From positions 558,001 to 622,000 of the forward strand of contig WWBZ02000001.1 in NCBI GenBank assembly GCA_011503125.2: 64,000 nt of DNA, written 5' to 3'. This DNA comes from Botryosphaeria dothidea (taxonomy: Eukaryota > Ascomycota > Dothideomycetes > Botryosphaeriales > Botryosphaeriaceae). The notes below the pieces were generated by a model. The model had not been told where the DNA came from. It did no database searches and saw only the letters and a program-made list of their open reading frames with translations. The position numbers and the translations under genes were made by a program. Position 1 is the first letter of the stretch. Each line of letters begins with the position of its first letter. Shown in pieces: positions 13,623-25,619 of the stretch.

Positions 13623-14390
13623 TTACTTCTGTAAAGTGTCCGGTGGGTTCCAGTGCATGACGTCCCACTCCGTATCCGGCACAGGGCACCACTTCCATCT
13701 TCCAACCTTACGGAAACCCATTCTTTGGTACAGTCCTTGGCCGTCTGGGGTCGACGTGGTATGGACGGGAAGACCCTCCTCCCGCGCTTTCTCCTGCACC
13801 CACTTCACCATCGTCTTGGCAACACCTCTGCCCCGGAAGTCCGGATGCACGCCCAAATCACAGAGCTCATAGCGGTTGTGCGGTAATTTGAATCCTTCCT
13901 CGGTAAAGGCTATGGAGTCTTTCTCCCGGTACGTGTCGTCCATGGCCTTGGAATGGGCGGGATCGATCATCGGGCAGGTAGGTTCTGCATCGGAGTCTTC
14001 AGAGGGTTCTTGTGCGTCTTTTGCAGGCTTCTTCTTTTCTATATGCACACGTCAGACAATGCTGTTGATGTCGGAAGTGCCGGACGGACTTTTGTTGTAT
14101 GTCAAGGGTCGCTGCCACTTGGTGCCTTCGCGCGTGAGGATGCAGAAGCCTACGATGTCAGGGTTTCCCGTCCAACCCTCGTCGCTTGGCTCTAGAGTGA
14201 TGACGATAGCGGAGCCACATGGTCTGTCAAAGTTCCTGCGAATCAGGTCCTCTTGAGCGCCGACGAATAGATCAGGATATTCCCGGCGGCGAGGGTAAAG
14301 ATAGGCTTCAACTGGGTCGTCGATGAACGCCAGAGCGGACAGGTATGCTATGGCGCGGATATCCAGATTGGTTCCCGACCTGAGCAACAT
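13623..14390 (-). CDS. GNAT-family N-acetyltransferase
   Basis: Two reading blocks join if a 52-bp intron (14039-14089; donor GTCCGT, branch CTGAC, acceptor TATAG) is removed: complement(13623-14038, 14090-14390), 238 residues. Exon 1 gives the GNAT N-terminal part (VGAQEDLIRRNFDRPCGSAIVITLEPS...WTGNPDIVGFCILTREG). Exon 2 carries the acetyl-CoA binding motif A: LCDLGVHPDFRGRGVAKTMVKWVQEKAREEG, then TTSTPDGQGLYQRMGFRKVGRW, typical of fungal GNATs. The donor is weak, so a frameshift is the alternative, but the spliced frame is exact. Substrate unknown. Confidence 0.8.
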
Positions 14391-15408
14391 GTTCAGGGAG
14401 TGTCGCCTGTCGAGCGCGGGAGGCAGTGCGTCTAGTCAAGATACTTTTGGTGTTGTAGTAGATGTGATGATGTGATATACAGAGGAGCCAAAGATGAAAA
14501 AGAAAAGTTCGATGTGAATCCTAATGGGAAGGAAGAATAGGACGTGTATATAGCAAACTGCGGTGTTTTTAGCCTTACACATGAGTCGGTGCGGCTACTA
14601 CGATGCACAGATGACCGCCATGTGCTCGATCTGACTAAGAAATTAGTGTGATGATACAAAGTATCTTCTAGATGGTACGACGTGGGTAGGAACACAGAGA
14701 GGCGCCCGATGACACCGCCGCTCGCCGCAGAGAGCAACACCGCTGTGCCGCATTGCCTAAAACGGAAATGCCGAGAGCCTAGCCTCATCGGGTTCGCTTG
14801 CCGGAGATATCAAGCACCCCTCTTGCTTTCTTCCACTTCATGCCTTCATCCCATCAAGAGATCCCATCATGATGGCAGGAATGCCGCCCTAAACCATCAC
14901 TGATGTGGTGAAGGAGGCTAGTGGGGTCCCTACAGAAAGACAGTGACCGGATGACCCCGGAAGATCTCAGAGCGAGCGTGTTCTTCTACGCGGCTATGGA
15001 ACCTGGCTTGAAACAGTGCCACCAGGCGCGAATGGCTCCGTGAGATCCATTTCATTAAATGTTGCCCTGAGCATTCTCGGATGTGGAGATGAAATGCTGA
15101 TTCTGAGACAAGAAACTCACCCGACGTCCGCCAGAGCTCAGACGACTTCTCACACTACAGCCATAGCGTTCCAAGCACATCCGCAGAAATTCCCGAGTCC
15201 AGATTCTCAACAGACAGAAAGACCTTTAGGACTGTTCCATGCCGAAGAAAGTGGGGGCGGAGCTCTTGGCTCAGTATTTTGGCGTGGGGGCGGTTTCCTC
15301 GGTTAATAGCCTGATATCTACCTCTCCTTCTAGCCCGCACCTGTGGCTTTTGAATCTCTCTCATTTTTTGTTCGGTCCCGCTACAGAATTTTATGGCGAA
15401 GTATAACC
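14391..15408. other. Divergent promoter region
   Basis: 1 kb between the acetyltransferase and the HET gene, transcribed in opposite directions. No gene or repeat recognised. Confidence 0.5.
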
Positions 15409-17780
15409 ATGGACAGTTCCCATACGCCATCAGCGGATAGTGGTCCGGTTCCTGTGGCCGTCCAGCCTCCTGCAAGCATCCCCCTATGCAAGGACTGTCA
15501 GGCCCTTTCGCTACGCGACTTCAATCAGGATCAAATCGTAAATGAGAAACTGGAGAAGTATAAGCCAATATATGTCCGACACGATATGTTCCCGGATCTG
15601 CCGCGGCTCGCAGAAACCACTGCAGCCACCGGCTGTGTTTTCTGTCACTTTCTTCGCGAGACCATTCTGTCCACGTTGGAAGACGAAATCTTGGACGAAC
15701 TGCGGGCGGAGTCCGACGGGGTCCCGGTCGAGATTGGGAATGTGACTTTCGAGTTCCAGGGGAAGGACACTTTGCAGATTGATTACCAGTTCCAAGACCG
15801 CAGTCCGAATACTTTGCATTTGGACATCGCCGCGGACAGAGGTAGATTTTCCATTTCCCATCATCTTGGAGTCTACTTTGCTAACGACAAGGATGAATAG
15901 GCGCGTGTGTGGAGCCATTCGAAATGGAGCGAAGACATGTACCCGCAGAGCTATTCTCAGATGCCGGCATGATGAATGTTCAGAAATTCCTCGACAAGGC
16001 TATTGCAGCTTCTCCACCTCCGACTGAAGCTCCGGAAGTTCCGACACGCCTGGTTGATGTGGGTGGCAGCTCGCATCAGGATGAGCCACGGATTGTCATC
16101 GCGAGTGAGCATGCACCCCTGAGAGACTCTGCTACTACAGATGTCGAACAGAGGAGATACGTCGCACTGAGCTACTGCTGGGGCGGCGCACAGGATCAGA
16201 ACTACTTCCTGAAAACGGAAACGAAAACACTGTCAGAATGGAAGCAAAGGATACCCCTTAACCGCTTTCCTCGAACACTTCGAGACGCAGTGCTCCTGAC
16301 GCGGCGGTTGGGCGTCCGCTACATCTGGATTGACGCCCTCTGCATTGTGCAAGATAGCCGTCAAGACTGGGAACATGAAGCCGCTCTCATGGGGAGAGTC
16401 TACCAAAACGCGTACCTGACCATCTGTGCGCTGCAGGGCTCTTGCGCTGATGGCTTCTCATACCGTCCCACGCCAACCGTTGAAATCCCTTTCGCAACGC
16501 ATCTCGCACCTGCAGTCACGGGCTCATACCACATCCTACCAGTCAATCACTGCCTCAGCTCAGGTACGCCCGGCTGCCCATTCTTCTCCAAGTGGATCGA
16601 ACGCGGCTGGACCTACCAGGAACTGCAATTTTCCTCCCGCGCCCTACTCTTCGGCAAAGCCCAAACATACCTCTACATCTGCGAAACCGAGCAGTACTCC
16701 GGCCACCTGCACGGCCGCTTCGAGCCCGAAAACGGGCACACATACTGGGCGCAAGGCACCCTCCGCTCCGTCTGGCGCTTCAACGACCCCACCCCCACCA
16801 CCAGCCCCTACGCCCTCTGGTACCGCGCCGTCGAGGACTACGCCAGCCGCCAACTCACCTTCCCCGCCGACCGCCTCCCCGCCATCTCCGGCCTCGCCTC
16901 CTCCTTCTCCGCGCGCTTCCTCCCCTCGTCCGCGCGCACCTACGCCGCCGGCCTCTGGGCCCCCGACCTCTGCGCCGACCGCAGCTGCGGCCTCCTCTGG
17001 TCGCGCCGCAGCGCCGGCGCCCGCCTCGCCCCGCCCTTCGCCGCCTTCCTGGCCCGCCGCCTGGCCTCTTGCGCGCGCACCGCGCCCTCGTGGAGCTGGG
17101 CGTCGCACGACGACGGCGTCGTGTTCATGGCGGGGAGCGGCCCGCACTTTGCGGCCCTGGCGGCCGTGGAGGGCGTGCGGCTGCCGCCGCTCGCCGGGGC
17201 GGACGCGTTCGGCGCAGTCGGGCGCGGGGGCGCGTTGCGCGTGGCGGGCTGGGTCGCGGCGATCCCGGTCGCGTGCTTCGAGAATTACTTCGGGACGATG
17301 TGGGAGCGGAATCGGCCGGCGCGGTGCGAGCGCTCGGGGAGGGTGCATCCGGCGGGGGCGAGCGCGCTGGAGATGCTGGGGGCGGACGGGAGGGGGCGGG
17401 GCAGCGTGGAGCTGGATTGGTGGGTCGAGGATGGGCGGCATGGCGAGTATTGGCGGGGCGGCGTGGTGGAGGTGTTGGTGTGTGGGGTGAGCGTGCATCC
17501 GGAGGAGCTGGTGCCAGGGGCGATGGGGAGGCGGGAGAGGTGGGAGTGGGTCAAGGGAATGCGGTCGGAGGTGGATGGGGAGGGGCGGTGGGTGCATAGG
17601 GATGGAGAGGGGCGGGCGTGGGCGTTGGATTCGCTGTTTGTGGAGGGGATCGTGCTGCTGGAGACGGCGCCGGGGAGTGGGGAGTATTTGAGGGCGGGAT
17701 ATTTTCGTGGGACGGCGTTGCATGATGATTCGCTGGAGGAGTTGAGGGAGGCGGAATATCGGACGGTCAGGATTGTTTGA
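15409..17780 (+). CDS. HET-domain (heterokaryon incompatibility) protein
   Basis: Exons 15409-15841 and 15901-17780 (intron of 59 bp with CTAAC branch and TAG acceptor) encode 770 residues. The HET domain starts at about residue 230 with YVALSYCWGG, followed by LRDAVLLTRRLGVRYIWIDALCIVQDS..DWEHEAALMGRVYQNAYLTICAL, all signature blocks of PF06985. WIERGWTYQELQFSSRALLF follows. HET domains are related to TIR folds and trigger cell death in non-self recognition in some fungi; many paralogues have no known trigger. The C-terminal half (from about 16800) is very GC-rich, with a switch from C-ending to G-rich codons after about 17100. No NACHT or repeat domain is fused, so it belongs to the HET-only class. 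Confidence 0.92.
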
Positions 17781-17910
17781 CTTGTTTATTGCCTGTTTAT
17801 GCTTGGCTCAGGTCAAATCTACTTCTGTTACTTGATTCTAACGCTCGATCAATCAGGTGGCGTGATACTCCTGGTCTGGATAGCAAGTGAAACAGGTGCT
17901 CCCACACACG

Positions 17911-19623
17911 TCACTTTCCAGTCTCGTAAATAGCTTGCTGGACTCTTGCTCTCTCCGCTTCTACAAAGGCCTGCGGTCTGGCGCGTTGCGTGATGTCTTT
18001 GTTTCCGAATACGAAAACGCCGGGATTCGCTTTGAAGATCTCATCCATATCTTCCAGTGTGCGTTGAGTGGTCTCGGGATAGAGGGCCCACACGATAGGG
18101 AAGTAGGAGTAGAGAAAGCACGCAAAGAGAAGATAGAAACCCCAACCAAGATTCTTGACGCCGACTTTGGTGAACTGAGTGACAATGAACGACCCCATCC
18201 AATTCGTGGCCGTGGCCGCGGCGGCACCGCGGGTTCTCCAGCCGAGCGAGTTGATCTCCGAGTTGTACACCCACGGCACCTTCGCAAAGCTGGTGCCGTA
18301 GAAAACGTAATACAGAAAGAACATGGCCGTGGTTGCTGATCCGAGCTCATACTTCGATTCCGGATGCAGGTCTGCCATCTTCAAGCAGATTGCTGCAACG
18401 ACATAGCATGATCCAGCGGTAAGGGCACCGTAAAGCATAAGTTTCCGACGACCGGCCATGTCAATCACATACAAACAGACCAAGGCGGCACCAAGATAGG
18501 AAGTCGCGTTGCAGGCGGTGAGCAGCCGGCTCTTCTGCTCGTCGAACCCAACACTCTCTTGAAGGAGAGTGGGCAGATAGTAACCCAGCGCGTTCACGCC
18601 GCTGAACTGCTGCATCAGCTGCGTACCGCAGGAGAGCAAAAGCCGGCGGAGGTTCTGTGTTTCGTCTCTAAAACGCAAGACATCTCTCACGGGAGCGCGA
18701 GCCCTCCGCTCATCTTCGATCGTGACCTGGATGGATCTGTGGGTGTCGACGACGGCGGTATCTGTGACGGACACATCCTTCCCCTCCAGCCTGGCAATCA
18801 CTTGCAGAGCCTCGGCTGATCGACCCCTCAGCATCAGCCATCTGGGAGTTTCGGGCAGGAAAATCATGATGGGGATTGAGATCATGGCGAAGACGAGCTG
18901 GAAGGCAAGAGGGAACCGCCACTGGAATGCTCCGCCGCGGAAGAATAGGGCGTAGTTGATCCAGTTGGCCAGGCAGAACGCCAGCGTGTTGCTCAAGTTT
19001 GCGAGGATCACCAGCCGCCCTCTGAAATGCGGCTTTGCGCACTCAGACTGGTACACTGGAACGACGGTCGTGATGATGCCTTTAGGTGCCGGGGTTAGCT
19101 TGGTATTGTTTTGTTTGGAGGGAATGTTTGGAAAGCTCGCTTACCCATCCCAAAGCCATTGATGAGGCGGCCGATGATCATCTGCGGGAGATGGAAGGCA
19201 AAGATTTGCAGGACCGCGCCAATCAGATTGGCGGCCAGTCCGATGAAGTTGCAGCGTCGGCGTCCCAATGTGTCACCAACACTGAACGCAAAGAGACAGC
19301 CGACAGATGCGCTAAGCTATTTCTGGGTCAGGTTGACAGTACAGAGAGGAGATGGTCGGTAAGAGAGAACCCACAGAGAAGCAGCTTGAGACGATACCGT
19401 TGATATTGGCACTTTTGACCTGGGGGAAATGATTGATGAAGTCTTCGGAGATCAATACCCCAGAGAAAACACCTTGATCATAACCGAACCAACACATGGC
19501 AGCTACCCATAAGAGTAAGTCAAATGAAACTCCGTAGTGAATTGGAATTAATAATATACCGGCATTTCCTAATGTTATGAAAAATAGTAGCCAAAAGCCA
19601 CGAAGCTCCCGTAAAGACCGCAT
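17911..19623 (-). CDS. MFS sugar transporter
   Basis: Four exons, complement(17911-19079, 19145-19316, 19375-19502, 19560-19623), give 510 residues, normal for the sugar porter family (12 TM). Seen: WFGYDQGVFSGVL in TM1, GDTLGRRR (motif A), PVYQSECAKPHFRGRLV (PESPR-type loop 4-5), LPETPRWLMLRGR, QQFSGVNALGYYLPTLL (TM7), DMAGRRKLMLYGAL and YPETTQRTLEDMDEIF at the end. The first intron (57 bp, GTATAT...GTAG) is a multiple of three without stops; splicing it restores the family-like TM1. The dehydratase gene lies directly upstream on the same strand, suggesting import of a related sugar or sugar acid (inference). Confidence 0.9.
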
Positions 19624-20120
19624 TCTGGTCTTTGGCGAAGATGAATGAAGTAGGTGCTAAGATGGAATATAATTTGTAAGATGAGAATGAACTATTCTTT
19701 TAATACGCCGTCGAAACAGGCAGTAGGTATTACGAACGAGAATGAGGATGGAAGGCCTCAGAATTGGCTTTCGGACATTTTCGACTGAAAGCCAGAAGGC
19801 CACGAAGGAGTTTGGGTAGCCTCCCCGCATTCCACATAGAGCCTTGCCTGTTTGTCCTCCCCGCCGCCCCCATGGGGAATCGATGTGCATGACCAATGCG
19901 ACCTTTTGTCGGACAATCGGCTGCGGGACCCATCGTAGGTTCATGCAACACGAACCGTACTACGCAGTGTTTCTTTCCGATTTCCATCAATCAGAACGCC
20001 ATGTGGAACAGACAATGTCACAGAATGTGGAGCTTCAACACACGACCATACATTGGGTGTGAATCAACAGCGGAGAATGTCGATTCCTACATAAGTGATT
20101 TAGGGTACCCAGAAATATCC
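19624..20120. other. Intergenic promoter region of the sugar transporter
   Basis: About 500 bp between two tandem minus-strand genes. No gene or repeat recognised. Confidence 0.5.
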
Positions 20121-21814
20121 TCACAGCAGTGGCTGCGTCGGTGCCTTCATGATGTTCAACCCCGTTTCAGAGCGCCAGAAGGATCCATCAGGGTAAGTAT
20201 ATTTCTCCAGTGCCTCCTCAGTGTACCCAATAGAGTAGCCGGGCTGAGTTGGAGACACATAATGCGCTTCCTTCACCTGTGATGGATGTCGAAGATTTTC
20301 TCGGTGACTGTCGGCGAATTCCAGCATCGACTTCTTTCTGGAGACAGTGATATAGTCAATCAAAGACAGGTGAGAGGTAAGCTCAGTGAGGCCCATCGCG
20401 CCATTATGCGGCACACAGGGTACGCTGAATTTCGCAGACATGAGCATGACAGCCTCGGAAAAATCAGCAATCGATAAAAGGGCTCCCAGCAACACTTACC
20501 AAGCATTCGTTGACACTTCCGAGGCGCACAGCGTCAATCTGACAGACGTCGGTGGCCTCTGCCTGAAGGAGTTGCTTGAATGTGACTCGGTTTTGAGCCA
20601 TTTCTCCAGTCGCCACGCCTACATCGTAGGGCTTGAGGGCTTTGCGAATGGCAGCATGGCCCAAAACATCGTCTGGATTCGTCGGTTCTGCTCTATGTTA
20701 GTTTACTCATCTTCGCCTAAAGAAGAGTATATTGATAATCACCTTCAATGAAGACGGGCTTGAACTCCACCAAGTGCTTCATATACTCTATCGCCTCTGG
20801 AACGCTCCAGACCTTGCGTATGTCAGAATAGAAACTCACCGAGGCAGGGTCTCTCTACCTGGTTTGCATCGATCATGACTGTGTATCCACTATTGTATCC
20901 CAAGACCTTCCGAACAGCAGCCAACCGCTCTCTATCAGCCTCAAGGCTGCTACCGACCTTGAACTTGAAGACCGTGAAGCCGTCGTCAATCGTCTTTTGA
21001 AGTACTTCTTCCATTCTGTCCCCCGAGAATGCCAACCAGCCTGGTGAAGTGGAGTAAGCCTGAATGGAATTGTTAGCCGGAATTCAAATACCGTACGGCA
21101 GCCGTTTTCGATTATTTCTCTTTTTGTTGACCGAAGCAATGGAGATTCTCACCGGTACAGCTTTGTTGTTCAAAGCCTCGGCCATTCTCTCATCCTTGCC
21201 CGCGCTAGACTTCTTCAACATCTCGACCGCTTCTTCCGGAGTAATAACATCTGTGATGTACCGGAAGTCAATGCACCTTACGACTTCCTCCGGTGACATA
21301 TCGGCCACGATTTTCCATACGGGCTTTGAGACAATCTTGCCCCACAGGTCCCACACGGCATTGAGCACGCCAGCAACAGCAAGGTGCGTGACTGACTTTT
21401 CAGGGCCGATCCAGCGGTACTGCGAGTCGTTGACCATATGGCGCCAAGTTTTGCCCATGTTTTCCGTTAGCTTCTCCATCGAGTAGCCAACGACACGCTT
21501 AGCAAAGATGTCGAGCGCAAGACAGATAATCTCGCTTCCCCTGCCATTGCTGAAAGCCTGCGTGCATCAAGGCATAGATGTCAGTTGCGCCTATGTTGCT
21601 TTTGCTCATTTCTGGGAATAATCCTTACGATTCCTTCACCAACGAGGCCGTCAATGTTTGTTTCCAGCCGAATGTATGGATGGGAACCATTCGTGCCCAC
21701 ATGCATTGCATCAGACCCAACTCCGTCTAGGCTAGTGGGGAACCGCAAGTCTGTGATGCTGTAGCCCGTGATGCGGACTTCCGAGAGAGCCTTTGGGTGG
21801 CTTATTGCTTCCAT
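20121..21814 (-). CDS. Enolase-superfamily L-fuconate dehydratase-like enzyme
   Basis: Six exons, complement(20121-20453, 20500-20687, 20743-20812, 20859-21059, 21153-21557, 21629-21814), with consistent phases, give 460 residues. It dehydrates a sugar acid to a 2-keto-3-deoxy acid (L-fuconate dehydratase / ENOSF1 subgroup of the mandelate racemase family). Seen: [14 protein letters not shown], the KxK pair K229/K231 (VFKFKVG), metal ligands D261 (MIDANQ), E287 (VFIEEP) and E316 (GEMAQN), and catalytic-type H366 ([10 protein letters not shown]). All key residues are present, so it should be active. The 3' neighbour is a sugar transporter, and a DHA2 exporter diverges upstream. Substrate (L-fuconate or another aldonate) is inferred from family only. 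Confidence 0.9.
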
Positions 21815-22530
21815 CTTGCTTTATCCAATCTGGGATCGAACGAAAGCTGCAAAAACAAAGTAACAACGAACAACAAGGGTCCAAAGATAGACTTTCCGCG
21901 ATGATTATGGGGTATCGCATGTTTACAAAGAGCTTTCTTGGTACAATTCGAGGCATAGAAATTTGTAGGGTGGCCTGATGAAAGTGGTGTTCAGATCCCC
22001 GCCGGCGATGGCTTCCCCGCAGTTCCCCGCTGCATATCCCAGAAAGAACGTGGGTCTCTCGTATTTGATGTCGATTGGCTGATAGGTTCAATGTCGCGGC
22101 AATGGCACCGCATGCATACAACTACACAGGACGTTGGATAACAGCTGCAGCACCCCTCAATATGATCCCTGGCTAATCATACGAGGGGAAGCGATGCTTG
22201 AACTGGCCCCAGTGAAGAAGACACAGCAAGAAACGCATGTATTTGTGTACAGAAGCAATGGATCTGTCGTAAATACGATGGGTATCGAGCATGAATGGTG
22301 TTGGAGCGGACTTGCGGCGCTTTTCCGCGGCGTGAGTCTTCCAAAAGGCCTGGGCGCATCTCCACGCCCTATTGTCTCGACTAGCGCAGAGCCGGTATCG
22401 CAATGGGCCAGCCTCTATATGGCTCGTCCACTACGCTCGGGAACATAAAAACCTCTCGCCTTGACCGGCTGTTGTTCTTCCACGCTTCGGCTTCTTAGAA
22501 TTATTTGTCCATCTTGTTCTCTCCGCAAAG
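21815..22530. promoter_or_regulatory. Divergent promoter between dehydratase and DHA2 exporter
   Basis: 716 bp shared 5' region of two divergent genes. A TATA-like TCTATATGG lies at about 22411 and CATAAAAACC at about 22444, both correctly placed for the exporter. Could allow co-regulation (inference). Confidence 0.45.
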
Positions 22531-23809
22531 ATGTCCCAGACTCTTCTGGAGGTGCCTCATGCCGCCGTTGTTGCGCCGGGTGAGGTGCAAGTGGAGACAG
22601 CACCAGCCCATTTCCAACTTTCGACACCGACCATCCCGCCATCACCCGCGAATCATGGATCTGGCAGGACTTTGGGTGCCGAAGTGCTTGAGGAAGACCA
22701 ATTGATTGTGTCGAAGAGCAGGACAGCTGCAGTTTTCACGTCCATCACATGCATCACTGCTATGGGCAGTCTTTTGAACGGCTTGTTGACTGTCTGTATA
22801 CCCGTAATAGCAGAGCAGCTGAACATTCCTGACAGTTTGCAACTATGGTCAGTCAATGCTACTTCCTATCACTTTTATCTTCATTTCAACTGCTTCCTTT
22901 TTGTGTTGGGATGAAGTAAAACCACTCTCCTCTCTGATCCCCTAGACCTCGAGACAAAGTTCAATCGACCCCCTGACAGTCTCTTTAGGCCCATTTCTAT
23001 ATTTGCTCTGACGTGCGGTTGCACCCTGCTTCTCTGCGGCTCCGCAGCCGATGTTCTCGGATGCCGACGCATGTGTCTGATCGGAACTCTCCTCCAGTCC
23101 GCATTTACTCTCGGCTGTGGCCTGTCAACCAACGCCACCCAAATGATTGTATTCCGTGGCTTGGCCGGTGTTGCAGCCTCCTTCTGCCTCCCCAGCGCCG
23201 TCAGCATTGTTACCAGCAGCTTTCCCCATGGACCTCGCCGTAACATTGCCTTCGCGACCATGGGTGGCGGACAGCCATTCGGCTTCGGTCTGGGACTCGT
23301 TCTCGGCGGCGTCTTCGCCGACACAATCGGCTGGCGCTGGGCCTTCTACACCACCACCATCGTGAACAGCGCCGTCTTTGCCCTCGCCATATGGGTGCTC
23401 CCATCCAGCATCGACACGCCCCTCACCTCCTCCACGCTCACTCACCTCGCCCACGACATCGACTGGGTTGGCGCCCTCATCATCAGCGCCAGCCTCGCCG
23501 GGCTCTCCTACGTCTTCGCCGCCATCACCGGCTCCACGCACTCCATCCGCGAGCCCCTCAACATCGCCCTGCTCGCGACCTCCCTCGCGCTCCTCCCGGC
23601 CTTCGTCTACTGGATGCACCGCCAAGTCGCCCGCTCCAAGCCCGCCCTGATCCCCAATGCCCTGTGGCGCAACACGCCCTTCACCGCCATCTGCCTCACC
23701 GTCGCGCTCGTCTGGGGCGCCTTCAACGTCGTCGAGCAGTTCACCGCCTTCTACCTCGAATACGTGCGCGAGATCCCCGCGCTGCAGTCCTCCGTCAGTC
23801 CGAACCTTT

Positions 23810-23842
<33 letters not shown>

Positions 23843-23897
23843 CTTCTTCTTCTTCTTCTTCTTCTTCTTCCTCCTCCTCCTCCTCCTCCTCCTCCTT

Positions 23898-23950
<53 letters not shown>

Positions 23951-24471
23951 ACACTGACGAACCCCCGCAGCTCTATTTCCTCCCCGCCCCCGTCGCCGGC
24001 GCCCTCGTCAACGTCGCCATCGGCGTCTTGCTCCCGCACCTGCGCCCCGCGCTCGCCGTGCCCGCCGGCTGCCTCGCCGCCGCCCTCGCGCCGCTCGTGC
24101 TCGCCGCGTGCTGCGGCGTCGACGGGCCGGGCTACTGGCGCGCCGTGTTCCCCGCCATGGCGCTCAATCCGGTCGGGCCGGACGTCATCTACACGATCGC
24201 GAACCTGGTGGTCACGGCGGCGTTCCCGGGCGAGATGCAGGGCGTCGCGGGCGGCGTGTTCAACACGGTCGCGCAGATAGGGAAGAGCGTGGGGCTGGCG
24301 ACGACGGCGGTGATCGCGGCGAGGGTGGCGGGGGGAGATGCGGGGAGGGAGGCGTTGTTGGAGGGGTATAAGGCCGGGTGGTGGTATTGCTGTGGGCTGG
24401 GATTGGTGACGGTCGGGGTGAGTGCGTGGGGTTTGAGGAGGGTGGGGAAGGTGGGTGTGAAGAGGGAGTGA
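22531..24471 (+). CDS. MFS transporter, DHA2 (14-TM) drug/metabolite exporter type
   Basis: Exons 22531-22847, 22989-23793 and 23971-24471 give 540 residues. Seen: cytosolic N-terminus of about 65 residues, TM1 from about FTSITCITAMGSLLNGLLTVCIP, motif A-like ADVLGCRRMCLIG, MIVFRGLAGVAAS (motif B region), and the antiporter motif GGGQPFGFGLGLVLGGVFADTIGWRWAFY. Later helices PVAGALVNVAIGVLL and GVAGGVFNTVAQIGKSVGLATTAVIAA fit DHA2 proteins. Odd: intron 2 (23794-23970, donor GTCAGT, branch CTGAC, acceptor CCGCAG) is built of TTC, TCC and AAC microsatellites, is 177 bp long and open in frame, so unspliced RNA would add poly-Ser/poly-Thr after residue 374. Substrate unknown. Confidence 0.9.
23813..23951. 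repeat. Compound trinucleotide microsatellite (TTC)n(TCC)n(AAC)n
   Basis: TTC units to about 23870, TCC units to about 23896, then AAC units to about 23951, all within the second intron of the exporter gene. Long low-complexity frames on both strands here (poly-Glu, poly-Asn, poly-Leu) are artefacts of this repeat. Confidence 0.95.
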
Positions 24472-25619
24472 TGTGTGTGTGTGTGTATGTGTTTTGATGC
24501 ACCAGCCTGGAAGAATATTACAATGACATTTCTCGCTTACCCAGGTTGTGTGTACCATCTTGAAGCATTGGGAATTTTTCTATTCATGTGTAAAGCACTA
24601 TAAAAGACTGGTATAATAGTTACTCCAAGCTTCGGATGCCTTTCGTTCCACCCGAACTTTGCCTGCCGAAGTCAGCCGGTGCTCAGACCCGGCCTTGCCG
24701 GTACCACAACCATGATCCTTGCTCCTCGCCATGCCGACGTTTTTCACGTCATCGCCAGAATCTGTTAGTAAGGTACATTCCAAGGATGGCTTAAAACAGA
24801 GAAGTCGCGGGCAACGTCTCCGTTACTATCCGCCAGCGCTTTCATCCCTTCCAATAGGATATCGACGCCCTAATTCTAAGCGCGGCTCACATAATCACGG
24901 GAAGTCTAATTGCCTCGCATATCTCCGGCTAGCACCGTGGATCTCATATATTCTAGAGTTTAAGTTGACTCATCCCAGGCCGCCAGATGGTTTACTGCGG
25001 AGAAGCTTTAGCTAGTTCTAATGAATTGATAATTAAGCAGCAGATTAGGGTAGAAACACATAAATAAAGCAATATAGGTTTGTTGTATTTACCAGAGAAA
25101 AGAGATTCCCCAAGATCATGAAATCGAATCCACGAAATATTACACGCACGCTTAATAGAGATAATCCTGACGAAAGCCAAAGAAGTCGACTAGTGGGTAG
25201 TGATTGGGCACGTAGATGTATGTACTTTAACAACAAAGAACACTTGCGTCACAGATCGTGTAACCGTCCCATAGCCTATTAATTGCCCAATCTATCCTGC
25301 TGCTAATCCAATTCCTCCCTCCGCTATACTCACATGTACCTAAACTAAATAAACTTAAGACGTTTATGACAATTCTCTCATCTGGTCCGGGTGTAGTGCA
25401 TCAATTTAGCTTTTATGTTTCATACATGCAGCATAACCCGGTTTTGAATCTTCAATTACCCCCGCCGTATTTTGCCGGCTTTTGCGGGAGGCAGGACACT
25501 GCACTCGCCGAAAGGGCGAGCCTGTACTACATAAATACGTCGACGTTCAGAACACTTCGACACGGCTACAGCAGCCATCAAAAGCTCCTTTGGCTACACT
25601 TTTCTTCTTCTACTCCAGG
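24472..25619. other. Intergenic region, A/T-rich stretch
   Basis: Holds a GT dinucleotide run at 24473-24490 directly after the exporter stop. The segment 24900-25360 is A/T-rich with many TA steps and could be a decayed, RIP-mutated element, but no element is recognisable. TACTACATAAATAC at about 25526 may be the promoter core of the following gene. Confidence 0.45.

Noticed and set aside
16426..17723. Long overlapping frames on both strands in the HET gene
   Set aside because: Pro/Arg/Ala-rich shadows of a very GC-rich coding region.
23391..23957. Poly-Phe/poly-Asn and poly-Glu frames at the exporter intron
   Set aside because: Direct products of the microsatellite read in other frames.
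24900..25360. RIP-mutated transposon
   Set aside because: A/T-rich, but no terminal repeats or coding relic can be recognised.
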